Shown here piece by piece: positions 1 to 7,506 of a DNA stretch of 64,000 nt. The stretch's first letter is position 1; each line of letters starts with the position of its first letter. The position numbers and the translations under genes are program-made. Under the pieces are notes generated by a model. The model did not search any database. It was not told where the DNA came from and saw only the letters and a list, made by a program, of their open reading frames with translations. The stretch spans positions 1-64,000 of the forward strand of contig JAHRWZ010000044.1 in the NCBI GenBank assembly GCA_019104865.1, written 5' to 3'. Origin of the DNA: Castellaniella sp. GTDB taxonomy: Bacteria > Pseudomonadota > Gammaproteobacteria > Burkholderiales > Burkholderiaceae_B.

Positions 1-87
1 CGTCATCGGACCGTGACCGAACGACTCCAGCAACTCTGGAGCAATGGTCGGCAGCGCGGCTGGCTGGGTTCTTGGTTTGCGTGGCAT
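1..87 (-). mobile_element. IS256-family transposase, 5' end only (cut by window edge)
   Basis: The minus strand reads a 29-codon open frame from the ATG at 87 to the window edge, beginning MPRKPRTQPAALPTIAPELL. This is the usual opening of IS256-type (DDE, mutator-like) transposases of Betaproteobacteria. A good ribosome binding site (AAGGAG) lies just upstream of the ATG. Whether the element is intact cannot be seen because the rest lies outside the window. With the IS30 remnant and broken integrase nearby it marks this edge as accessory DNA. Confidence 0.7.
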
Positions 88-532
88 AGACACTCCTTGG
101 CGTCATGTTATGCCTCAAACACGAAATTAATGACAGCCCCCTCCCGGCTGTCAGCGCTCATGTCTTCAGCGCCCCATCAGTCGCATTAGGTGCTCCACGC
201 CTGCGGTCTTTCGCGGCTCCGCCTCGCTGTCTGGTTCGCTCCACGTTTGATTCCGTTGCAGAAACCAGCAAGCCGCCAAGAATTCGGTGGGGCCGTATCG
301 TGGACCCCATACGCGAAGCTGCGTCCGTTTGCGCTGCCCTAGTAACGGCGGGCACGGCATCCGCTTCGATTTGATGGCGTCCGATCGCAAGTCGGAAACG
401 TCGCATGCGTTGGTCGGGTTGAGCTATCTTGGCCCGCGCCCACGTCGCCGCGCTCATAGCTACGGGCGGCCCCCATGCGTTGGGATACGCCATCAAGGGA
501 GGCGGCTGGGTGTCTAGAGGTTCCGGGTCGAT
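88..532. other. Intergenic stretch between two IS remnants
   Basis: No coding region can be supported here. Several overlapping open frames exist on the minus strand (for example 158-496 and 166-390), but none has a recognisable domain or a convincing ribosome binding site. An 8-bp inverted repeat, TGACAGCC (131-138) and GGCTGTCA (146-153), separated by 7 bases, lies upstream of the IS256-type gene and may belong to that element's end. The rest looks like eroded mobile-element DNA. Confidence 0.4.
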
Positions 533-787
533 TCAGATCGAGTGACCCGCAATCAGGCCTCGTGAGATCTCTTCGCGTTCGGCGAACGTCAGCGCCAGGC
601 GGGATCGACATCTTGGCACTGGCTGTATGCCGCTGGTCTCTGCAAGAATCCCCTGAATCGAGGAGTGGTTCCGATCAAACAACTGAGCGATCTGTTGAAG
701 CGATTCGCCCTTACGCCAGCGCTCCCACATCAGGGCTTTCTGGCTTTCTGTGTAGTAGATTCGAGGCCTCTGCTTCATCTGCGACAC
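533..787 (-). pseudogene. IS30-family transposase, N-terminal fragment
   Basis: This 84-codon frame begins MSQMKQRPRIYYTESQKALM and continues with SLQQIAQLFDRNHSSIQGIL and LTFAEREEISRGLIAG, the N-terminal helix-turn-helix region of IS30-type transposases. IS30 transposases are usually a little over 300 residues with a C-terminal DDE integrase core. Here the frame ends at a TGA after the DNA-binding part and the core is not found downstream, so the gene is a remnant. An AGGAGT-like ribosome binding site precedes the start. The terminal sequence of the element probably lies at about 810-837. Confidence 0.75.
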
Positions 788-837
788 TCCTTCTGCTCAC
801 GTAGCGTCTAGTATGTTGCATCCACTGGTTGAATCCG

Positions 838-873
838 CAGTCTGAAGCAGTCATTAATGACTGCTTCAGACTG
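838..873. repeat. Perfect 36-bp palindrome
   Basis: The half site CAGTCTGAAGCAGTCATT is followed immediately by its exact reverse complement, centred between 855 and 856, with no mismatch and no spacer. It lies between the IS30-type remnant and the osmC-like gene. It has no T-run, so it is not a normal terminator. It could be an insertion target (IS30 elements are known to favour palindromic sites), an operator for the gene at 968, or a cruciform-forming site. The choice between these is open. Confidence 0.9.
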
Positions 874-967
874 GTTGCTATTGTTGGCACAAGCCTCGGC
901 GTGCTGCACACTATCATTGCCACCTGGAAAATGCTGCTGAACTCAATTCCACCCTTCAGGAGAAACC

Positions 968-1387
968 ATGGGAAACGCTCCACAGAAAATGCATTTCGTT
1001 GTTCATGCATGGCGCAATGATGCGCACGGTAGTGAGGCTCAATGCAAATCTGCATTAATCACGCTGGATACTGATCTCGCCGGACGCACCGATGCCTTCA
1101 ACCCGGCGGAACTGCTGTTGGCAGCGCTATCGGCGTGCATGATCAAAGGCATTGAACGAGTGGTGCCGATTCTCAAGTTTGAGCTGAGGAGCGTGAACGT
1201 CCGCGTGGACGGGGTGCGCCAGGATGTACCGCCAAAGATGGAGAGCATCAGCTATGAAATCATTGTAGATACTGATGAATCAGACCAACGCATCAAGTTG
1301 CTGCATGAAAACGTAAAGAAATACGGTACCGTTTTCAATACCGTGGCACCGGGCACGGTATTGAATGGCGTCATGCGCAGGCAATAA
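968..1387 (+). CDS. OsmC-family protein, single-cysteine type
   Basis: The 139-residue product has the OsmC/Ohr layout: a beta-rich N-terminal half, then FNPAELLLAALSACMIKGIE with the first conserved cysteine (Cys57) at the head of the central helix, then a C-terminal alpha/beta half. Peroxide-reducing OsmC and Ohr proteins use two cysteines. The region where the second is normally found reads KKYGTVFNTVAPGTVLNG and has none, so this belongs to the one-cysteine subgroup whose reaction is unclear. AGGAGA precedes the ATG. The gene sits alone between mobile-element remnants and downstream of the 36-bp palindrome. Confidence 0.8.
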   Translation: MGNAPQKMHFVVHAWRNDAHGSEAQCKSALITLDTDLAGRTDAFNPAELLLAALSACMIKGIERVVPILKFELRSVNVRVDGVRQDVPPKMESISYEIIVDTDESDQRIKLLHENVKKYGTVFNTVAPGTVLNGVMRRQ

Positions 1388-1484
1388 TTGAGGAACTCAT
1401 TGAACGAAAGCAGAACATCGGCATGGCCGAATAGCCCTCGGCGGTCATGGTCGTGTGTAAGACGCGCATATCGGCCCCGGTGAT

Positions 1485-2027
1485 CTATGAGGCGCGTTTG
1501 TTAGCGAGCGTCGCGTACAGCTCATAAGTACGCGGGTGAGACGCTCGGCTGCGGGCCTCATTATGCTGGGCAAAGCCTGATGGGAGCACCCCAGCCTCAC
1601 TGCGAGGGCCTCGCCGCCTGTGCGGGGTGATTGGTGCGGTGTCGCCGCGCTCCTCACGCTTCATGGCGTGTTTGCGCGCGAGCGTCACGATTTCCTTGGT
1701 ACCGTCTGCGGACTCCCACAGCGCTAACTCGGGCAGCCCCGCAGCCACCAGGTAGTGGTTGGCTCGGTTGATTTCCTGCACCGCGCCGCCCTTGGCCAGG
1801 GTGGTGTGGCGGACATAGTGGTCCAGCATATCGGCCAGGCGCGCTTGTGTGGGGTCACCCAATAAGGGCTCGTTTTCCGTATTGCTGTTGGCCAGCATGT
1901 CGGTGATCCAGACTTTGGCTTCTGCGAACGTGTCAAAGTCCTCGCTGGGGCGTTCGCCGTTTTTGAGCGTGACTTGGGCGCGCCAGCGACCACGGTAGCG
2001 AAAGGGCTGAGGCAGGCGCGTGCTCAT
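1485..2027 (-). pseudogene. Tyrosine-recombinase integrase, truncated (no catalytic domain)
   Basis: The start at 2027 (MSTRLPQPFRYRGRWRAQV) is chosen because AGGAGG lies six bases upstream. The upstream extension of the frame has no such support. The first 120 or so residues match the N-terminal Arm/SAM-like part of phage- and island-type integrases (DFDTFAEAKVWITDMLANSN, ARLADMLDHYVRHTTLAKGG). The C-terminal stretch ends at HPRTYELYATLANKRAS, where intact relatives continue into the core. The Arg/His/Tyr catalytic domain is absent, so the protein cannot recombine DNA. The gene points away from tRNA-Asn at 2358-2433, the usual position of an island integrase. Confidence 0.75.
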
Positions 2028-2297
2028 TGTGTACCTCCTGCCTGGCCCGGGTGGCCGACGAATGCTAGTGGGTGGTGCTGGTCGAGATGGCAAGTTGTCA
2101 TGGCTATGTCCCTGTAAGTTAAGTGACATAGGCGTATAGGGACGTGGAGCGGTTGCCTGCGCTGGCATCGACCTTTAATTATTGAGGCGTGCGCCTCATC
2201 TTCAAAGTACATGCAGTTGCCCTGCGTTCCAGACCTGCTGATAGCAGCGCTATCATTTGCGCTATCAAATCACCCAGATTGGTGGTTTGGCCAGGCA
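2028..2297. repeat. Integrase upstream region with short repeats
   Basis: This non-coding stretch lies between the integrase start and the tRNA-Asn terminator. TGATAGC (2239-2245) and GCTATCA (2249-2255) form a 7-bp inverted repeat with a 3-base spacer. GCGCTATCA occurs twice in direct orientation (2247-2255 and 2259-2267), 12 bp apart. Such repeats near an integrase and its tRNA can be arm-type integrase or excisionase sites. No copy of the tRNA 3' end was found in the first 2.3 kb, so no att duplication can be named. Confidence 0.45.
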
Positions 2298-2298
2298 A

Positions 2299-2333
2299 AA
2301 AAATAACGCCCCTATGAAAGAGGCGTTATTTTT
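2299..2333 (-). terminator. Rho-independent terminator of tRNA-Asn
   Basis: AAAAATAACGCC (2299-2310) and GGCGTTATTTTT (2322-2333) are exact complements around an 11-base loop. Read on the minus strand the stem is followed by a run of T, as expected downstream of the tRNA. The A/T-rich arms could also make it work in the other direction. A smaller CAAGC/GCTTG hairpin lies between it and the tRNA. Confidence 0.8.
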
Positions 2334-2357
2334 CAAGCATTTACGCTTGGCATTCTG

Positions 2358-2433
2358 TGGCTCCCCGACCAGGGCTCGAACCTGGGACCTGCGGATTAAC
2401 AGTCCGTCGCTCTACCGACTGAGCTATCGGGGA
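2358..2433 (-). tRNA. tRNA-Asn (anticodon GTT), CCA encoded
   Basis: The minus strand folds as a complete tRNA: acceptor arms TCCCCGA and TCGGGGA, D-loop AGCTCAGTCGGTAGAGC, anticodon stem-loop ACGGACTGTTAATCCGC with anticodon GTT, and T-arm GGTTCGAGCCC. The discriminator G is followed by an encoded CCA (2358-2360). The total is 76 nt with CCA. The 3' end faces the broken integrase, so this is the likely attachment site of the decayed island to its left. Confidence 0.97.
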
Positions 2434-2530
2434 ACTGCGAAGAAGCGAAACTATAGCATAATTTTTTCTGGGTCTGCAAATGGCCTGGGCGGGTCACGTC
2501 CCACGCGGTTTGTGGAGCATGCACCGAGCC

Positions 2531-4141
2531 TCAGTGCGCCCCCGCCGCCGCACTTCCGCCGCCGTGATCCGCCGTCTTCGGACGCGCCAGCCAGATAAGC
2601 CCGATCAGGATCAGGAAGATCAGGGCCGAGGCGTAGAAGAAGTCGGTCGCCGACATGGTGTAGGCTTGCTGATTGATAACCTGGTCCAGCATGGCTGCGC
2701 CATGCAGCGGGTCGACCCCCAGGTTCCGCAGACCACCCATGATGTGGTCGAAGGCCGGTTCGCCAGGGCGGGCGACTTCCGTCAGGCGCGCGTGGTGCAT
2801 GATGGCGCGGTTGTCCCACAGCGTGGTCGTGATCGAGGTACCGAATGCCCCGCACACCAGCCGGACGAAGTTGGTCAGCCCGGCGGCGGCCGGGATCCGG
2901 TCGGGTCGCAGGCCGGACAGCGAGATCGTCGTCAACGGGATGAAGAACGTGGCCATGGCCGCGCCCTGGATGAAGGTGGGCAGCATGACGCCGAACAGGT
3001 CGACGTTGGTGTTGTACTGCGCCCGCATGTAACTGATCAGGGAAAAGATCAGGAAGGCGAACGTGGCGATCCGGCGTGGGTCGTTGCGGGCCAGCAGCTG
3101 GCCCACGATGGGCGACATGATGATGGCCAGGATGCCGACGGGCGCCGCCGCCACGCCGGCCCAGGTGGCCGTGTAGCCCATGGTGTTCTGCAGCCACAGG
3201 GGCAACAGCACCACCGTGCCGAAAAAGACCCCATAGGCGATCGACAGGGAGACCGTGCCGGCCGTGAAATTGCGCTGCATGAACAGGGTCAGGTCGACGA
3301 CCGGGTGGGCGGCGGTCAGTTCCCAGATCACGAAATAGATGAGGGCCACGACTGACACGACGGCCAGGATGCAGATCAGCGGGCTGGCAAACCAGTCCAG
3401 ATCCTTGCCCTTGTCCAGCATCACCTGCAGGGCGCCGACCCAGAGGACCAGCAGGAAAAGCCCCATGCGGTCGATGGGCCGATGGGTGCGCAGGGAGTCG
3501 CGGGATTTATAGACCTGCCAGGACGCCCAGGCGGCGACCAAGCCTATCGGGATGTTGATGTAGAAGATCCAGGACCAGGAATAATTGTCCGAAATCCAGC
3601 CACCCAGCAATGGCCCGGCGATGGGGCCGACCAGGATAGTCATGGACCAGAGGGCCAGCGCCATGCCTGCCTTGGCTCGGGGATAGCTCGAGAGCATCAG
3701 GGCCTGGGATAGCGGGATCATCGGCCCGGCGACCGCCCCTTGCAGCACGCGGAAGAACACCAGGGATTCGAACGACCAGGCAAAGCCGCACAGCCAGGAA
3801 CTGAGCACGAACAGCAGTGTGGCGAGGACGAACAGGCGCACCTGGCCGAAGCGCTGGGTCAGCCATCCGGTCAGGGGGACCGTGATGGCGTTGGCCACGG
3901 CAAAGGACGTGATCACCCAGGTGCCCTGGGTAGTGCTGACGCCCAGGTCGCCGGCGATGGTCGGGATCGACACGTTGGCGATGGACGAATCCAGGACATT
4001 CATGAACACGGCGGCCGACAGGGCGATCGTGCCGAAGGCGCGGGCGCTGCCTTCCAGCGGCGGGTGGCCGCCTTCGGGGGGGCGGCCCGGGGGCGCGGCA
4101 GGGAGTGCCGCGTCGTCGGCCTGGGCGAGGGTAGCGCTCAT
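2531..4141 (-). CDS. emrB: EmrB-like MFS drug efflux transporter (DHA2 family)
   Basis: This 536-residue inner-membrane protein has the 14-helix DHA2 layout. Its first helix carries LDSSIANVSIPTIAGDLG (about residues 50-67), the family version of the LDxTxVNVALP motif, and further hydrophobic segments follow to about residue 520. EmrB proteins use the proton gradient to push hydrophobic drugs and uncouplers into an EmrA/TolC-type channel. Its start overlaps the stop of the upstream adaptor gene by 4 bp (ATGA), so the two are translationally coupled. It is the last gene of the marR-outer membrane factor-emrA-emrB series. The substrate cannot be read from the sequence. Confidence 0.88.
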   Translation of the reverse strand: MSATLAQADDAALPAAPPGRPPEGGHPPLEGSARAFGTIALSAAVFMNVLDSSIANVSIPTIAGDLGVSTTQGTWVITSFAVANAITVPLTGWLTQRFGQVRLFVLATLLFVLSSWLCGFAWSFESLVFFRVLQGAVAGPMIPLSQALMLSSYPRAKAGMALALWSMTILVGPIAGPLLGGWISDNYSWSWIFYINIPIGLVAAWASWQVYKSRDSLRTHRPIDRMGLFLLVLWVGALQVMLDKGKDLDWFASPLICILAVVSVVALIYFVIWELTAAHPVVDLTLFMQRNFTAGTVSLSIAYGVFFGTVVLLPLWLQNTMGYTATWAGVAAAPVGILAIIMSPIVGQLLARNDPRRIATFAFLIFSLISYMRAQYNTNVDLFGVMLPTFIQGAAMATFFIPLTTISLSGLRPDRIPAAAGLTNFVRLVCGAFGTSITTTLWDNRAIMHHARLTEVARPGEPAFDHIMGGLRNLGVDPLHGAAMLDQVINQQAYTMSATDFFYASALIFLILIGLIWLARPKTADHGGGSAAAGAH

Positions 4142-5340
4142 GATGCCAGGTTGTCCTGGATGATCCGCTTGATCGCGGCATCGACCTGGGCGGGGTCATG
4201 ACCGTAGACCGGTGTGCTCAGGACCGGCTTGCCGGTGCTCTGTGCGGCGGACTGGTCCGAGGATTGTTTCGGCGTGCTGGACAGATCGACGTCCACCGTC
4301 ATGGACAGGCCGACGCGTAGCGGGTGTTCCTGCAGTTCCTTCGGATAGAGCTCGATGCGCACCGGCACACGCTGGATGACCTTGATCCAGTTGCCGCTGG
4401 CGTTTTGCGCGGGCAGCAGGGCGAAGGCGCTGCCGCTGCCGGCCGACACCCCCACCACAGTGCCGTGGTAGGTGACGTCGCTACCATACAGGTCCGCAAC
4501 CAGGGAGACCTTCTGGCCTGGCTTCATGGCGTGCAGTTGGTTTTCCTTGAAGTTGGCTTCCACCCATAGGGAATTCAGCGGCACGATCGTCATCAGCGGC
4601 GTACCGGGCTGGATGCGCTGCCCCAGTTGCACGGACCGCTGGGCCACCATGCCTGTCACAGGGGCCGGCACGCGGGTGCGTTCCTGGGCCAGCCAGGCTT
4701 GACGGACCCGGTCGGCGGCCTGCAGGACGTCGGGATGCGTGGCGACGGTGCTGCCACGGGTCAGGGCCTGATTGGTGGCCAGCTTGGCCTTGGAGGCCGC
4801 CAGACCGGCCCGCGCCTGCGCCAGGCTGGCCTGGGCGGACTTCACGGCGACCTGGGCATGCAGCAGCTCTTCGCCGCTGACCCCGCCCGAGCCGCGCAGG
4901 GCGTTGCGCCGCTGCAGGTCGTTCTGGGCCTTGTGCAGCAGAGTGTCGGCCTGCTCGACGTTGGCTTCGCCCACGGCAACGTCGGCAGCCAGGGCATCGT
5001 TCTGCACGAACAGGGTCTGGGTATGGCGCACGGTCTGAGCCAGGGCCGCCTCGGCCTGAGCCAGGGCGATCTCGGTGTCGCTGCCGTCCAGGGTGATCAG
5101 GTGCGTACCCTGGGTGACCGTCTGGGTGTCATCGGCGCCGATGCTCACCACGGTGCCCGGAATCTGGGCACTGACGGACACCAGGTTGCCATGAACGTAG
5201 GCATCATCAGTCGATTCGTAGTGCGAGGCGAAGATCGCCCACCAGATTCCGTAAAGCACGGCAATCAGGATGAAGACAGCGGTCGCGCCCAGGAGCAGAC
5301 GTTTGCGGGCGGATTGTGGGGCGGAACTGGTTGCGGTCAT
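4138..5340 (-). CDS. emrA: EmrA-like periplasmic adaptor (HlyD/membrane fusion family)
   Basis: The 400-residue product has one N-terminal membrane anchor (about residues 14-34). Then comes a first lipoyl half with the ESTDDAYVHGNLV signature typical of EmrA, a long alanine/glutamine-rich coiled coil (about residues 85-210), a second lipoyl half (VPAPVTGMVAQRSVQLGQRI) and a beta-barrel. It bridges the inner-membrane transporter and the outer-membrane channel. The gene lies 12 bp after the outer-membrane factor gene and overlaps emrB by 4 bp, so the three form one operon. Confidence 0.9.
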   Translation of the reverse strand: MTATSSAPQSARKRLLLGATAVFILIAVLYGIWWAIFASHYESTDDAYVHGNLVSVSAQIPGTVVSIGADDTQTVTQGTHLITLDGSDTEIALAQAEAALAQTVRHTQTLFVQNDALAADVAVGEANVEQADTLLHKAQNDLQRRNALRGSGGVSGEELLHAQVAVKSAQASLAQARAGLAASKAKLATNQALTRGSTVATHPDVLQAADRVRQAWLAQERTRVPAPVTGMVAQRSVQLGQRIQPGTPLMTIVPLNSLWVEANFKENQLHAMKPGQKVSLVADLYGSDVTYHGTVVGVSAGSGSAFALLPAQNASGNWIKVIQRVPVRIELYPKELQEHPLRVGLSMTVDVDLSSTPKQSSDQSAAQSTGKPVLSTPVYGHDPAQVDAAIKRIIQDNLAS

Positions 5341-5352
5341 GATATATCGGGT

Positions 5353-6813
5353 TCAGTCGGTGGAAGTCGGGGCCGTCTGGCTGGGCGAGGATGGGGCGGA
5401 GGATGGCGTGGTGGAGGCTGATGCGGGTTCGGCATAGCCGCCGCCCAGCGCCGTCGCCAGTTGGACATCCAGGATGTAGGCGCGGGCATGCAGATCCGTG
5501 GTCTGGACCGTCTGCTTCAGGGCTTCGCTCTGGGCCAGCAGCACCTGCACAAAATTTCCCAGGCCGGCCTTGTAGCGATCCAGTGCCACGTCGTAGGCCG
5601 AGGTGATGGCCTTCAGGCTGGCTTCCTGGTGACCGATCTGCTCGTGCAGCGAGTGGATCGAGGCACTGACGTCGGCGACTTCGCGGATCGCCCCCAGCAC
5701 GGTTTCGTTGTATTGGGCAATGGCGATGTCGCGCGCGGCCCGCTGCCCGCTGAGTCGGGCATTGAGCGCGCCGGCGTTGAAGATGGGCAGCGTGATGACG
5801 GGGCCGACGCTGGTGTTTTCGCTGCTGCTGCGAATGAGTTTGTCCAGGCCCAGGGACAGATAGCTCGCCGCAGCCGACAGATCCACATTGGGCAGGAAGT
5901 CCGCCTTGGCGGCTGAGACTTCGGCGCCAGTGGCTTCAGCCTGCAGGCGGGCCGCCACGATGTCGGCTCGCCGGCCCAGCAGCGCCATGGGCATGTGCGC
6001 CGGCACGCTGGCGGGCAGCGCCTGGTGCGTGCGGGCCTGGATTGCCGGCAACTGTTCCGGGGATTTCCCCAGCAGGGCGCTCAGTTGGTGGTGCAGCAGC
6101 TGGACGTTGTTGCGCGCCTGGCTGAGCTGGACCTGGGCCGAGGAGACGGCCGAATCCGCCTGATCGACGTCGACCTGGATACCCAGGCCATTCTTGTAGC
6201 GGTCGCGGGTGATGTTCAGGGCTTCCTGCAGCTTGCCGACGATGTCTTCGATGGCCTGGGCCTGGGCCTGGGCGTCCTGCAGCTGGAAATAGGCCTGGGC
6301 CACGGCGGACACCAGCAGTACACGCGCCTGCTGGCGCATCGCCTGCGCCGCCACGGCCCGTTCACCCGCCGCCTGGGCGAGTGCCCGCTGCTTGCCCCAC
6401 AGATCCAGGTTGAAGTCCATCTGCAGTCCCAGCCCGGCGTCGGTCTGGTAGGAACCGCCCATTGGGGGCGGGTAGATGTAATTCTCGCTATAGAGCCCGC
6501 GGGTCGCGTGGAAATTGGCGTTCACCTGTGGCCACTGCAAGGCCCGTGCGCCTTTGGCTGCCGCTTGCGCGGCCTGCACGCGGGCGGTCGCCACCTGAAG
6601 CGAGGGATTGGCTAGCAAGGCCTGGTCGATCAGCCCGTCCAGTTGCGAATCCTGGTATCGCGTCCACCAGTGACCCTGGGGCCAGGCCACGGCCTGATCG
6701 CCGTGCAGGTCGAGTTGGGTGCCGGTGAGTGTCTGTACGGCGGGTGCGCCCGGATCCATGGGCGCGCAGGCCGACAGGGACAGAACCAGCAGCAGGGGGA
6801 TGAAAGGTTTCAT
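5353..6813 (-). CDS. Outer-membrane efflux lipoprotein (NodT/TolC family)
   Basis: This 486-residue protein begins with a lipoprotein signal peptide, MKPFIPLLLVLSLSACAP, with lipobox LSAC and Cys16 as the expected lipidation site. It then shows the duplicated outer-membrane efflux protein repeats rich in Ala, Gln and Leu coiled coil. RADIVAARLQAEATGAEVSAAKADFLPNVDLSA-type wording in the middle is characteristic of NodT/OprM-like channels. It is the first structural gene after marR and is preceded by a candidate operator at 6852-6863. The C-terminal 25 residues are Ser/Thr/Pro-rich and probably disordered. It supplies the outer-membrane exit duct for EmrAB. Confidence 0.88.
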   Translation of the reverse strand: MKPFIPLLLVLSLSACAPMDPGAPAVQTLTGTQLDLHGDQAVAWPQGHWWTRYQDSQLDGLIDQALLANPSLQVATARVQAAQAAAKGARALQWPQVNANFHATRGLYSENYIYPPPMGGSYQTDAGLGLQMDFNLDLWGKQRALAQAAGERAVAAQAMRQQARVLLVSAVAQAYFQLQDAQAQAQAIEDIVGKLQEALNITRDRYKNGLGIQVDVDQADSAVSSAQVQLSQARNNVQLLHHQLSALLGKSPEQLPAIQARTHQALPASVPAHMPMALLGRRADIVAARLQAEATGAEVSAAKADFLPNVDLSAAASYLSLGLDKLIRSSSENTSVGPVITLPIFNAGALNARLSGQRAARDIAIAQYNETVLGAIREVADVSASIHSLHEQIGHQEASLKAITSAYDVALDRYKAGLGNFVQVLLAQSEALKQTVQTTDLHARAYILDVQLATALGGGYAEPASASTTPSSAPSSPSQTAPTSTD

Positions 6814-6851
6814 GCTGACAGAAAACTGAAAGTAGTTGATCGAGTCTATAT

Positions 6852-6863
6852 CTGACTAGGCAA
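6852..6863. promoter_or_regulatory. Candidate MarR operator upstream of efflux operon
   Basis: CTGACTAGGCAA here is identical to a 12-mer at 7489-7500 in the marR/DMT gap. These are the only two non-coding gaps that frame marR, and the word lies about 40 bp upstream of the outer-membrane factor start. The reverse strand reads TTGCCTAGTCAG, similar in kind to the short partly palindromic sites bound by MarR dimers. That MarR binds it is inference. Confidence 0.6.
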
Positions 6864-6912
6864 TTGTAATGCGGGATGTATCCGGCTTCATCGTCGGGGA
6901 GCGTTCCGGGCT

Positions 6913-7464
6913 TCAGTCGGCGGAGACGGAACCGCTGGCTTGCCGCAGGGTGTTTTCTCCGTTGGCGATCATGCGCTTGAGCAAAGCCAGCAGCATGCGG
7001 ATCTCGTCTTCGGAAAATCCCTGAAGCTGCTGATTCAGGACATCGGCGATGATGGGCATGATCTGATCCGTCAGCGCATGTCCCGCATCGGTGAGCACGA
7101 CCTTCACGACCCGGCGGTCCTCGGGAATGCGTTCGCGGCGCAGGAAGCCCTTGGCCTCCAGACGGTCCAGCATGCGGGTGATGGCCCCACTGTCCACGTT
7201 GATGGCGCGCGCCAGTTCGGCGGGCGTGTCGATGCCTTTGTGCCGGATCAGCAGCAGCGGACGCCATTGATTCGCCGTCAGCCCCATCGGCTGGGTGCGC
7301 AGGTCGAGGACCCGGTGCAGCAAGACGTGCAGGTGCCGTATGAGCAGGCCGACATTGCGGTCCGCCGTCAGTTCGCCGGGGCTGTCGCTGTAAAAACAGC
7401 CGGACGGGGCGCGAGCCGATATGGGGTCCGGGTTTTCAGGATGCTGGGAGGAAGGTTCTTGCAT
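6913..7464 (-). CDS. MarR-family transcriptional regulator (EmrR/MprA-like)
   Basis: The 183-residue product has a disordered N-terminal 30 residues, then the MarR winged helix: LTANQWRPLLLIRHKGIDTP, the recognition region INVDSGAITRMLDRLEAKGF, and the wing RERIPEDRRVVKVVLTDAG. C-terminal helices form the dimer interface. MarR proteins usually repress a neighbouring efflux operon until a small aromatic or phenolic ligand binds. Context fits: the efflux genes follow on the same strand and a DMT exporter is divergent. No ribosome binding site precedes the ATG. A TTGCCT/TAGAAT promoter with an 18-bp spacer (7500 down to 7471) would start transcription close to the start codon, so the mRNA may be leaderless. 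Confidence 0.87.
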   Translation of the reverse strand: MQEPSSQHPENPDPISARAPSGCFYSDSPGELTADRNVGLLIRHLHVLLHRVLDLRTQPMGLTANQWRPLLLIRHKGIDTPAELARAINVDSGAITRMLDRLEAKGFLRRERIPEDRRVVKVVLTDAGHALTDQIMPIIADVLNQQLQGFSEDEIRMLLALLKRMIANGENTLRQASGSVSAD

Positions 7465-7488
7465 GATAAAATTCTACGCCATCAATAA

Positions 7489-7500
7489 CTGACTAGGCAA
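7489..7500. promoter_or_regulatory. Candidate MarR operator between marR and DMT gene
   Basis: This is the second exact copy of CTGACTAGGCAA (see 6852-6863). It overlaps the proposed -35 hexamer (TTGCCT on the minus strand) of marR and lies 6 bp before the start of the divergent DMT gene. One bound dimer could therefore repress both marR and the exporter. The shared word is directly visible; the regulator assignment is inferred. Confidence 0.6.
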
Positions 7501-7506
7501 CTAATA

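Noticed and set aside
158..496. 112-codon minus-strand frame between the IS remnants
   Set aside because: Composition looks like frame-shifted GC-rich DNA and overlaps two other frames with equal claim; no domain seen.
829..1020. 63-codon frame over the palindrome and the osmC start
   Set aside because: No ribosome binding site and no similarity; it overlaps the well-supported osmC-like gene.
2257..2598. 113-codon frame running through tRNA-Asn
   Set aside because: The central part (SPTRARTWDLRINSPSLYRL) is the translated antisense of the tRNA, a common false gene.
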